64,000 nt of DNA from Rotaria macrura (lineage: Eukaryota > Rotifera > Eurotatoria > Philodinida > Philodinidae). The first letter of the stretch is position 1. Each line of letters begins with the position of its first letter. Position numbers and translations under genes: made by a program. The DNA is taken from positions 1 to 64,000 of the forward strand of contig OENT01000239.1 in assembly GCA_900239685.1 (NCBI GenBank). The letters run 5' to 3'. Positions 1 through 11,200 of this stretch are shown one piece after another. The notes beneath the pieces were generated by a model that saw only the letters and a list, made by a program, of their open reading frames with translations, was not told the origin of the DNA and searched no databases.

Positions 1-688
1 TGAAACGTTGCTCATTCCTCTACAATATGGAAAATTGCAAAATATGTCCGTTTCAAAATTCACTTTAGCCGGCTTTGTCTCGTCATTTTTAGTGTTATCA
101 AGAAACCTTTTTCTTATATTAGCGAAGGTGTCCTTGGTAGATGTATCGCATTGAAATGTCGCAAAGACTCTTTCGAATTGTGTCATTAGTAACTCAATCG
201 GATATTTATCGAGTAAGAATGAAATGAATATATATGCTTTTTCTCGTTTGTAAGCCGAATATCTCTATGTAAAGTTCGAGCATAAGAATGAAGAAGTGAT
301 GACTGAAGTGTTTCATAAAGTATAACACCAACCGTATTTTCTTCCATTGACAGTACGCATGCAGATCATATTAAAAGAAACATACATTTTTGGGACTCTC
401 ATTCGGACTATACGATATTCGTCAAACCTTTCAGCTTATGAACCAGAAAAAGCATATATATTCATGTCATTCTTACTCGATAAATATCCGATTGAGTTAC
501 TAATGACACAATTCGAAAGAGTCTTTGCGACATTTCAATGCGATACATCTACCAAGGACACCTTCGCTAATACAAGAAAAAGGTTTCTTGATAACACTAA
601 AAATGACGAGACAAAGCCGGCTAAAGTGAATTTTGAAACGGACATATTTTGCAATTTTCCATATTGTAGAGGAATGAGCAACGTTTCA
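1..688. repeat. Near-perfect inverted repeat within a retroelement fragment
   Basis: Positions 1-244 are the reverse complement of 445-688, with about three mismatches over 244 bp (roughly 99% identity). A spacer of about 200 bp separates the arms, and the pairing weakens into small indels beyond position 246. The left arm begins at the window edge, so the repeat may continue outside. The right arm lies inside the Penelope-like reading frame at 347-871, so the left arm is an inverted copy of part of the same element. The high identity points to recent origin or gene conversion. Confidence 0.92.
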
Positions 689-871
689 GCTCAATTTCAT
701 AGATTATGGAGTAAATGTTTCGAAGACACTGCCACTTGCAGAAAAAATCGTATCGTAGACAATATAAATCTAGATAAGCTCAGCAAATTATATCAAGTAC
801 ACAACAAATCTGATGAAATTCTGCTCAAGTCAGAGAATCAATCGGTCATTTCAATTCTGGTGAAAGGATGA
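347..871 (+). mobile_element. Penelope-like retroelement fragment (Athena-like reverse transcriptase C-terminal part)
   Basis: The reading frame encodes about 174 residues resembling the region after the catalytic core of Penelope-like element reverse transcriptases. Seen directly: a helix-rich stretch with LLDKYPIELL and FERVFATF, then FPYCRGMSNVSAQFHRLW, then a KLSKLYQVHNK segment. In the family the equivalent order is an NGYP-like helix, a PY(I/C)RG motif and a KL..LL-H-K segment. The RT catalytic YADD block is not present, so this is a partial copy. No GIY-YIG endonuclease follows, which fits the endonuclease-deficient Athena group known from bdelloid rotifers. Assignment to Penelope-like elements is by recalled family resemblance and should be tested by profile search. 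Confidence 0.6.
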
Positions 872-980
872 ACAATTCTCCTTATAATAGTTGCTCGACA
901 GAGAGACAAGCCATAATACAACAGCAGCGCAAGAACGCACCAACAGTAATAACAACAATGACGACACAAATTAACCCTTG

Positions 981-1266
981 CCCAGGAGGAAGGTTACGGT
1001 CCACTGTAAATTCACCGTAAACGGCCGTTTCTACACCTTAATTACACCGTAAACGACCATATTAGTACCGTATTCCACCGTAAACCAGGTCCATGATTTA
1101 CGACCGTATTCTAACCGTACTTTAGCCGTATTCGTATCGTCTATCGATCAAAAACGGCCGTATTTCCTTTAAAATACGGTCGTAAATCATGGACCAGGTT
1201 AACGCCCGTATACGCTCCATATTTGACCGTAAACGGCCGTATACTTACCGTATGCTTTCACCTGGG
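981..1266. mobile_element. Palindrome-rich element E1 with CCCAGG/CCTGGG ends
   Basis: The 286-bp unit begins CCCAGGAGGAAGG and ends CTTTCACCTGGG, giving imperfect terminal inverted repeats. Its core is packed with variants of ACGGCCGT, CCGTAAAC and TACCGTA, unlike the AT-rich flanks. A nested hairpin is seen: GGTCCATGATTTACGACCG near 1088-1106 recurs inverted near 1177-1195, next to CCAGG/CCAGG edges. No coding capacity. I see no convincing target-site duplication. Two other units in the window have related ends (55685-56044, 57838-58252). A non-autonomous foldback-like transposon is the best inference; the autonomous partner is unknown. Confidence 0.6.
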
Positions 1267-1424
1267 TGGTTGCCTATTTGGTTTGCTTCGAGTGAGATGG
1301 ACCTTTAAGTCAACATTTCGTGCACTTCTGAGGTCGTTTAGAACCAAGAATGTTTTATTTATACTTTCCTGAAGTCCATTAAACTCACGGCGAGTGTAGG
1401 CGTTATTTATCTGAAACTCTTAAG

Positions 1425-1830
1425 AGTTCCTTAAGACTAGGTATGCAACGAGCAAAAACTCGAGTTCGCAGGTCGAACCGAGCAATTCGAGATTCGGGGG
1501 CGGGCTTGAGTTTGGTCTTAGAGTTAGGGTGCGAGTTCGGATCCATTTCGAGTGTGATTTTAGATTAAGCTTCTCGCATGGAAAGATGTGGCGATGAGCA
1601 AAGTACTTCCAGGAGTAAGCTCTCATATCTGAATGTTTCGAAATTTGAACCGTATAGATGTAAACAAGACTTCTGATTAGTTCGCATTACTGCGCTGGCA
1701 TCATTTTGCTATCGGGGTTGCTTTTGATTCTTATAGAATCTTCCACAGCAGTTCCAATTAAGATCGAACCCGAGCCCTATAGTCGAAGCTGAACTCAAAT
1801 GTTCGAGTTCTTTGGATGCGTACTTCAGAT
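1425..1830. repeat. Degenerate CGA-motif repeat region
   Basis: This stretch carries many imperfect copies, on both strands, of a motif close to TTCGAGTTCGG: for example CTCGAGTTCG near 1457, GTCGAACCGAG near 1471, TTCGAGATTCGGGG near 1487, GAGTTCGGATCC near 1531, GATCGAACCCGAGCC near 1760 and GTTCGAGTTC near 1800. It is richer in G+C than its surroundings. It recalls the cores of the CCCAGG elements but I cannot find matching termini. It may be an older relative of that family or an unrelated decayed repeat. Confidence 0.35.
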
Positions 1831-2691
1831 CAAGAAAGTTCTCTCGTTGTTTATTTTTTTGTTTAACACTCTCCTTCCGTTTTATATCCTGAAGAGGTAG
1901 CTTTTAAAAGATCACCGAAACCAGTCGAAGGAATAAAAATCCTCAAAAGGTAACAGAACAAATTTTTATCTTTTGCTCGACGAACAAGTATTGAATAGTA
2001 AAAAGGAAATAAAGGTTTTTCTTTGAGAAGAAATCGAATACCTTTAGCTGCCATTTTCAAAATCAGATTTCGAACATTCTACATTGAATATTAGAACTGA
2101 TGTGAAGAAACCAAACAAGAAGGTGAGCGTTTCTTTTCTTTTCAACGACTGTTAGCAGTTCAAACTAGCAGACCATGTCAGTTGTCAACTGTTTCCCGAC
2201 TTCAACATATTGGCACTATAGCGTCTAAGAGTGTGACGCTCTTTTCTTTAACATGTATCTAACTTTTTTCATATGTCTCGAGTCTCATTTGGAAGCATCA
2301 GTATTAGCAACGACTAAGTATCGAAATACCCATACTGCATGTCTCCTCTGCAAGAAAAGCCTAAGAAACAAACCACATATCACGTAAATATGAGCGTGCA
2401 GATGGTTTGCTACAAAGATAACACTGAAACAAAAGAATTTCTACGAAATAAGATCACCATCATAAGGAAATGTTCTTACACATTCAAATACATGGTATAT
2501 TAGTTCCCAGATGCAAACCTCGTTGTTTCATGCGTTTCCGATTGTTTTATCCATAGGTATATTGATCTTTCTAGTTGCCGTTGCTTCGCTAGTCATCATT
2601 ACTGTATCGATCGGTCGACTCGATTAGACACATCGTATCATAGGTTTTTACTATTCTTTAAAATTTATAATCAACTTTGAATTTTTTTCAG

Positions 2692-2980
2692 AACATTGTA
2701 GCCAACCCTAACAACAATACTTTCTACAATGTTTCATTAGCTTCGGCTTTTCAAGGGATTCTACTGGTTTTTAATACCAAGTAAGTAACCTATTGTGTTT
2801 CATTTACTATCTGGTTTTGTGAAATATATTTTTTCCTTGCTTGTTGAAGTAGGTTAAGGTTGAAGACGAGGCCATGATAATGGTAGAGCTGATGGTCGAG
2901 GTGGATATCATGGTCGTGATCGCCACGGTCATCGCTGTGATAGTTGGAGTCGTGCTGATTCTGAAGAAGTGGTAACGTGA
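2692..2980 (+). CDS. Two-exon coding fragment with RG-rich C-terminus, unidentified
   Basis: An exon-like piece at 2692-2780 is bordered by a strong acceptor (TTTTTTTCAG) and donor (GTAAGT). It encodes NIVANPNNNTFYNVSLASAF followed by QGILLVFNT. A second piece at 2866-2980 keeps phase (AA|A gives Lys) and encodes RGHDNGRADGRGGYHGRDR, then a short tail and a stop. The intron would be 85 bp. Upstream, a small frame at 2511-2627 encodes a hydrophobic segment (IVLSIGILIFLVAVASLVII) but I could not join it in phase. RG-rich tails are common in RNA-binding proteins, but nothing else supports that role. It could be the 3' end of a gene whose 5' exons I cannot see, or a relic. Confidence 0.3.
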
Positions 2981-3004
2981 CTCAAAACAATAGAATAACA
3001 ACAC

Positions 3005-4194
3005 GTCGAGCGAAGCTTTATTTTTTTTTCTTGTTTTTGTCTTTTCTGGTCTTGTAATTTTTCTGTGATTTCTTTATTAATTATTTTTACACTCAATAAA
3101 ATAAAAGAATTTTATTAAAAAAGATTTCTTTCCTTTGTTTCTTTTTTTAAATATGTTATAAAAAAAATACGAAACCTCTCGTTGATTGAAGATTCCCATA
3201 TTCATGACGTATTTATCCTATTGCAAGTTGATCAAAATCTTAAATCATCGAAAAACTGAATAGCATTACCGGATTTCTTTGTTCACTTGTCGGAGTGGTG
3301 AAACAAAGTTAAAGATATGCGTGTTTTCTTCTTCCTTTGTTTATTCTTTTAGAATAGATAGAGTTTAAGTATGCATATGAAAAGACAATGACAAAACAAA
3401 AAAGAATACAAAGGTCAATCAAGGTCAAAGAGAAGACGTAGCAGAAGCGAGATAAATAAATGATAAAAGAGAAGAGCATAGAGAAGATCGAGGTACATGT
3501 AATCAGAATACACCCTAACAAAGATTAAAAGATAATATAACAATATACTTCGCATTTAGTTGTCAAGTCAAAGATTAGATTCCCCTTAAAATTTTGAACC
3601 TGTCGTAATTGCATCCCTTGCTGATTCATAGTAAAATACTTATTTTGGACATACGTAAAATTGATAATATGTTTTCACTAGGCTGAATCATTCTGGAGAA
3701 CGAATTCGACAACAACTGGCATAGGAATGTGTAGCATAAATTAGAGAATCTCGTAAACATGAAAGTTAGTGCTACAAAGAGAAAATGTTCGGATTTTTTT
3801 CTGTCGTTGTCGGACGGTTCCGGCTACAACAAACAGATAGTTAGTTCTATCCTTCAGCAGCAGTAGAAGATAATTTTCGATAACTATATCACTTTCATAT
3901 TCTAGCGATTTCCGGTGTTTTTTGATGGAATCATTCCTTACCTAGCGATCTTTTATCGATATTGTTTAATTTAGATTGAGACACATTATTCTATTTCTCA
4001 AACTGCATTGGTAGTTTAAAGTTTAGATGGAATCGTTTTTTCTATTATTATATAACAATCAACAAATTGATAATCATCAGCATATAAAATGAATAGAAAC
4101 GAATGGGAAGGTTTTCAGGATTATGCTCATTAAGAAAAATAAATTTACTGTGATTTGTTTTAGAAAAATCTATCGTGAAAGATACTCAACATTA
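3005..4194. other. Gene-free AT-rich stretch
   Basis: About 1.2 kb of AT-rich DNA with no reading frame, splice pattern or repeat structure that I can support. Confidence 0.5.
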
Positions 4195-4586
4195 AAGAAA
4201 ACGATTTTAATCTTAGAGATCAAGTTGTCTGTAAATTTTGTCACTTCATCTTTAAATCTGACATAAATGGTATCATACAAACGTTTTCGTAATGCTTGTT
4301 GTATACGACTAGCAACAACTCCATATTTACTTACTTGGTAATTTCTTAAACGAAAAATATAATTATTCAAATTAATATAGACTTATCGGTAGCAACATTT
4401 GAAATGAAAACGTATCGATGATCTTGTTCAAAAATATCAAGATGATGTTTTACTGTTGGATTAGTGCGACTTCACGTATCGCTAACAAATCTTCACGTAA
4501 TAGGAATTCATAGACTGGGTTGATTTGGAGGAATTCTTGAAAACGAATATGCAATTGTCGAAGTTCTTTAGTGGTAAATCTTGAAA
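4195..4586 (-). pseudogene. Decayed coding patch, unidentified
   Basis: Read on the minus strand, the patch begins after an acceptor-like CTTTCAAG and encodes FTTKELRQLHIRFQEFL, then QINPVYEFLLREDLLAIREV, before a stop. A second frame continues HHLDIFEQDHRYVFISNVAT, and a third gives FRLRNYQVSKYGVVASRIQQ, then a basic stretch and KDEVTKFTDNLISKI. The three frames are adjacent, codon-like and alternate in phase, as expected of a broken gene or of exons with introns I cannot place. I do not recognise the family. It lies just 3' of the Dispatched-like gene on the same strand but does not continue it. Confidence 0.4.
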
Positions 4587-4850
4587 GAAAAGGAAAGAAA
4601 AAGACAATTATTACACACGAAAGAATATTTTAATCTACCAACTTTAAGCAAATCAAATGCAATCGATCAGAATAAGCATGCACATTTATCTGTTTGTGTG
4701 AGTATTGGTACTTGTGACCAAAGATATATTTCTATGTAATTGAAAGTTTCTGCTTTTCGTCCTTTGATCTTAGGAAAACTATGCATTAAGATGTTGATCA
4801 TGTAATTCATTCACAAAATTAAAACAAACAACAGAATTAAGCAACAAAAA

Positions 4851-4869
4851 TCATCATCATCATCATCAT
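4851..4869. repeat. (CAT)n microsatellite
   Basis: Six tandem CAT units in non-coding DNA. Confidence 0.9.
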
Positions 4870-5158
4870 TATTAATCATCATAAAACTGTGCAAGAAACG
4901 CGAAGAAGTGGAAAAAAATCAACGTTATACCACTAGTTTAAAGTCATATTTATTTTTTTGTTTGGTTTTCTTTTTCAAGTATACTAATAAACTAATGTAC
5001 ATCAAACGTCAAACAGTACAAAGATTGAATCAATCGCAGTTACATGTCTATTTCACAATACGCATAAATATGACCCATCCTAAATGAGTATTATCCAATC
5101 TGACAAAAGGATAAAAGTTTCTTTTGGTTATAGCTAGTGGACGCATTGTTCAATAAGA

Positions 5159-5164
5159 TTTATT
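5159..5164 (-). terminator. AATAAA polyadenylation signal candidate for the Dispatched-like gene
   Basis: AATAAA on the minus strand about 70 bp downstream of the stop codon at 5232, a usual distance for animal poly(A) signals. No transcript end is available to confirm use. Confidence 0.4.
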
Positions 5165-5231
5165 CTATGATGTTGACTAGAATTCATCAGGAAATAAAAA
5201 AACAAGAGCCTAAATCTGATCAATTGTTTTT

Positions 5232-8200
5232 CTAGAGTTGACGACGACATCGTTTTAAACATGAAAGAATTCGTGAAATTGAGCCACAATTACCAACAGG
5301 ACCCGCAATCGCACATAGGGGTAAAAAGAAGAACATTGCAAATCCCCATGTGATGAGAGTGTCATGGAAAATCCAGCTGCAAATGTTGTGAAAGCAGCCA
5401 TAAATACAGCTGAGCCGACACGCGAAACAGCTTCTGTAACGCGTGTTTCACGTTCGATTTGTTGTTCTTCAAGTTTGAGACGCCAACTATTTACTTCTAA
5501 AAAGAAAATTCTGTGGAATGCATCTCGTTTCTTTTAACTTGCTCGAAAGCACTTACTGTAGTTATGTTCATTGTCATCGGCTTTAACTGTGGATATTAAA
5601 AAATGATTTCGAACATTTTTTCTTTCGAATTCAATATCTTTAGAATCGGTATGAATATAACCGACACCGAAATGAACAACAAAGTCGACTGATAGGCCAA
5701 CAGACATAATAACAATGATAGCTTCGACGATTCCCAATTCCCATTCTAAGACAGCAAATATTCCAACACCAACAGCTGAAATGAATACTTTCATTTTATA
5801 GGACATCATTTTTTTAACCAATCAAAAATGTTTCGAAAGTATAGCGTACCGGGTCATCAGAGAAAGCAAGATTGTCTTCGTACATATGATCAATGAGATA
5901 ATTTCATTCTTTGTTTATTTTAGAATACAATGTTATTGTGTTCTTTTTATTATTGAGTTCTGCCGAAATGCGACTAGAAGGGATTTCATCTACTATCACA
6001 ACCTGTCTATTAAATATAAACCTTTGATATTACATCAATAACACCTGTGGATCCTTTGCCTTGTCTTTGATTGTTTGAAACTCGTGGTCAGATTATGCTG
6101 AAAAATATGTTCTATCGTCTCTGTAATTTGCTCAAGAACAACTCATGTTATTCCTTTCCCTCTAGACTGAGGAACGAAACAAGCCGTGACTTTCATTGCG
6201 CTCATCTCGACAACGACGATCCCACTTCACATTCTAAAGGGGCACACTACGAATGAGAACATGTTTCTTGTTAACAAAGAGTTACATCGACTTTCGATTG
6301 TGTATTAGCACAAAACAAAATTAATAGACACTTACCGATTGCTAAAGCTATGGTAAGTAGAGCATAGACTGCAATAAAAAAATTGCCGGATGTAAGAAAT
6401 AGTACTAGCAAGGCGATACAAAGTGATGCTAACAGGGAAGAATAAGATCCAACAAGTAATTCACGCTGTATGCCGTAAAATGCAAAACCCGGTGAAGAAA
6501 ACCAAGCATGTTTCAAATGTTCCGGTGCATGTTCTTTTATATATGGATCAAAGAATTCTTTAACTTTCATATAATATTTGTTGTAAGATTCATAATCTGT
6601 ATGATTATGAGTACCTGAAACAAATAGAAACAAAATAAATGTCAGTGAAATTAACACTGGCGATGAGGATAGTTATGCTATAACGAGCAGCTTCGTATAT
6701 GTAAAGTGAAGTTTTAAAAGCAAAATTTTAAAAGAGTTACATCGACTGAGAGAATAATATCGACACGTCGTATAGTCCTAGATGAACCTGAACAATATTG
6801 CTATGGTAGGTGTTGTTGGATAGTCAGAAAATCCATGAATCAATTCATTTTCAGGATCACCATCTTGGTTACATTAGAACTTAAGTAGATATACTAGCAA
6901 ACAATTGAGCTGATCTATTGGAAACTTTCTATTAGGCAAGTTCTCCATTTGATGAATTCAATAAGTATAATCAGTTAGTTTTCTAGGATCTTCTTGATTA
7001 AGACATTCAATAGTTGCAGTTATTTTACGTAAGAATATAAATTTTTTTCCTATATTTCCATCGCTATCAATGAAATCATGCAAATGTGAAGAAAATCAAA
7101 ATTCGTTGTCAACATTCAATCTGTTTCGTGTGAAGATTTCATTCAAAATTCGATAGTTCAAATGCTCATGTGCTACAAATGATGATCTTAAAAATTGAAC
7201 AAATGTAGAACATTCGTTGGTGCTGAAACTCTTTCTTTTTGGATACATCGGAAGATCCTGGTTTTTTTACCTTGAATAACAAGGACGTAGAGATGCTTCC
7301 TACCGTTTAAACGGACTATACACGTGTACTCTTTTTGTCTTACTTTTAATGAAAAAAACTGTTACAATAATGAGCATTACTATAGTACCCTTCGCAATCA
7401 CACTTTTACACCGATGGGGCGACATACTTATTCAAGATAATCTCCCATAAGAATGTCTTACCTCGAATCGTTATCATAACTCCAAATGGACGAACACTTC
7501 CATCGATCAGCGATGGTTTATCAGGTAGAACTGCCCAATTAAATGATCGTTGTTTAGTAAGTTGTCTATTACAAAAATCAGCTGGGACATTATTCGCACC
7601 AGCTGCACCCGTAAGACATTGCATAGCTGTCTTTAATGCTGAACCCTGATATTCTTCAGTCAAAGCATCACGTACTGTACCATTGATCAAAACTTGCATT
7701 GCTTCAAGATCATAACTACGTTCAATCTATTGTCAATCATTGTAGTTAATTTAAAAAGTAATAGAAGAAAGAAAAAAAATGCTTTCAAGCCAACCTGTTC
7801 TCTATAAATTCTTTCTAAAGTTTTGTTAAACAATTTACGATAATTTGAATAGTTAATGACTGGATTTATAGAATTTTGCAATTGTTTCTTGCTTATTTTA
7901 CGTAAATTTAAATTGATATCGTCTAATTTTCTTTCAATAAATTCATCTTGATCAGACTGATCTTCGTCAATTTTATAATTTATCGTACGAACTGTATTAT
8001 TAATTAAAGATTCTATGAGATTTACGTTAATTTTTCTAATGTATTTGATCATGTTTAAATGACTTGTTTGTGAAGCATTGAATTTAGCTCTGTCATCAAC
8101 AACTTTCGCTATTAAAATATTGTCTGTAGTGAGCTAGAAATAGACGAAGATATTCAATCAGTTATTAACTAATAAAGCAACCTCAACAAAGCAAAAAGAC

Positions 8201-11200
8201 AGTACCTGATAAAAAGATTCAAAATCTTTCTCTAAATCATAATTTGACGCGAATAAATCTTTTCGTGTACCTAAATGTGCAATGAATTGTTTAAAAAATT
8301 CGAGTGTTACATGTCGATTTAAATAGATTGGCATTAAATATAAATGACCGCGATCGTTCATATCAAAAATATAACCATCGTCGATATCACTTATGCCAAA
8401 TATAAATGAAACAGCTGGATAAGCAAATAAACGCTTATCTTCTTTAGAATAGCCATTAAATTGAGTTTTCATTGAAAATTCGTAGATCTCCATCGGATTA
8501 TCTCTTAAGAAGAAAGCAACTTTTTGTGTTGATGGTACTTGCAACTTAGGATAACGAAACACACCAATAAGGCCTAATCCGATCAATTAAAGCGACAAAC
8601 GAATGGATTACAAAAATAACAAAAGCACGTGAACAATCTCACCTAAGATACCCAAAAGTAAAAATAATAAAACGAAAAGATAGCGTAGATTAATAATAAG
8701 CAATGGAATCAGTTGACCAAAAAGATAATTTCGAAATCGTTTACAAGAATCTCCGAAACGATGACATAATGTTGTTTTTGAACCACTGAGTGATCCATCT
8801 TTAGCATCAGAATAACACTTTGACAAGACACATGCCATAGTCGTTTGAATATATTTTTCATAAATAACCTTCAGTATGAAAAAGAACAATCAGTCACATC
8901 AAGGATTGTGAATTATTATGTTTTATGTATTCGTTTTCTTGTTTGAAACCGAAGAAAAAACACGATGCACACGTATCATTTAAATCAACTTACAGCAAAA
9001 GCAGCAATGGCAGTAATTGTAATAACAAAATAAATTAAAATACATGTTCCGGTGAATACTCCAAATACTTGAACGAAGGAAATATTTGTCAACATGTTCG
9101 TAAAGAACGCAGCAGCCGTTGTAAATGACGTCACAAACATTGATGCACCGGCATGTTTCAGTGTATTTTGCATGACTTCTGTTAATGCTTCTTCACCTAA
9201 CAATAATTTACAAACTTCTTCAGGATGTTTAAATAAACATAAACGATGACGAGATTGAAATGCATTAGATGGTCTTTTCAATTTATTTGGTTTTATTTTT
9301 TGACTGGAAGGTAGAGCTTCATGTGAATTATTATTATTTTCATTATTACTATTTAATAGAATATCAGTATCTAAACAAGATATACCGATTATCTATCGAA
9401 AAAAAGAAGGGGATATTTACTTTCGGCTTGCTGTTTATCTTGATATTTTCGTAACCATTCCGCCTTTTCTTGATCCCATGTATCAAAAAATACAAATATA
9501 TCATCACAGCCAATACCGATCAATATGAATGCAGACATTAAATTCATAAATGGAAATATTGGTATACGATATATTATACGATATATAGCATAACTGACAC
9601 CAATCGATAATGTAGCACCAACAACAATCATCAATGCTATTGTAGCACTTCGTAAATAACATAATGTGATACCAATAATTAATCCAGCTGCGATCATAAC
9701 CAGAAGCATGTCTAAGTAGTAGATACAAGAATTAAAAGTCAACTCAACTGAAAAAAAAATTTTCTGGAGTGATAGCAAAATCTTTTCTGACTCTTGCTTA
9801 CTACGAAATAATATTATTCTACACAAACAAGAACTGTAGTTTAACTAATATACTAGTATTCTGAGAAAAAAAATTGAAATCAATAAAACTTTCTTGTTAA
9901 TGTATGAAATCATTTCAATTTTGTTTTTGTCAAAAGATGACGATAAAAACTCACCTTTGTTTATTTGTGCCATGGCTGTTTTTTCTCTAGCATTAGCTAG
10001 ATTAAGTGCAATGAGTCGTACAAAGTTATCTTTATACTTTGACATTTGCCCTTTTCCACCAAACTGTTTGACAAAAATATCAATTAACTGTGGTGCATTT
10101 AGCAAGGGTGATAATAGCAGGACTTCTTCGGTTTCATTAGGACATTGATATTTACATTGACAATACTTTTCACAATCATTCAATGATAATACATTATCAA
10201 CACATGATTTATGATAGAAGTTGTTTCTGTAATCATCAATACAACCACGTTCTCGACAATATTTTCTTGAATATGGTTGTCGTCTTAAACACAAAGTTTG
10301 ATCTTTTGTACGATTGTATTTGCTTACTTTATAATTTGTTATAAATATCATTGATAATGATAGTTTGGTATTCATTTTTGATTGTTGAAAGTCACTTATA
10401 AATTTTTTATCAACAAAATGATCAAATATAAAACGTGTTATATTTTTGTAAAAACAAGTGTGACGTAGAGCAGTATAAATAGCTTTCGTTTGTTCTTGAT
10501 AAGTTAAATAACCAGATTCATGTTCTAATGTAACACGATTCAGAAATTGATCACTGAGTGACACATCCATGTAGCCATTTATATAGTATGGTAAACATGT
10601 ATGAAGTATTGAGCGAAAATGTTCAACATCATCAGCTGTAATTAATTGACAATCGTTTTTCAAGGAATATAATGCAACAAATGTTGCTAATGAAAGACTT
10701 GGAACTTCATCCAGCGATAGAATTTGTTTAAATTTCTTTTCCCATTTACAAATGGCATGCAAATGATCAAGAGATAATAAATCATCGTTCGATCGTGTTG
10801 GCTCAAAATAAAATTCGATCATACCATCACGACCTATAAATGAATTAGGATTAGATATCACCGATGTTAATATATTCTATAGTGTTCTTTTGCACGATGT
10901 ATATTTTGCATTTAATGATGATACGAAAGGTCAAAGAAATATGGGTAAAGAAACTAAAGGAGCCTACGTTGAAGCTATTAGTGATCCTTCAATTAGTTAT
11001 ATAAGAAATTCTTGATATTTTATTTACCAGAAGTAGAACTCCTTGATGTTTTCCTCATTCTAGTGCTGGGTTTCATTTTGCTTGAATAGATATATGGCTG
11101 TTCGAATATATTTGTATTTGACAAATAATAATAGAGAATTTCGTTTGTAATAAAAGCTTTTAATACTGATCTGCCAAGACGTCGATGTAGCACATAATAC

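Noticed and set aside
2692-2780. Aquaporin-like exon
   Set aside because: The resemblance to the stretch before the first NPA is weak and the next exon does not carry an NPA motif.
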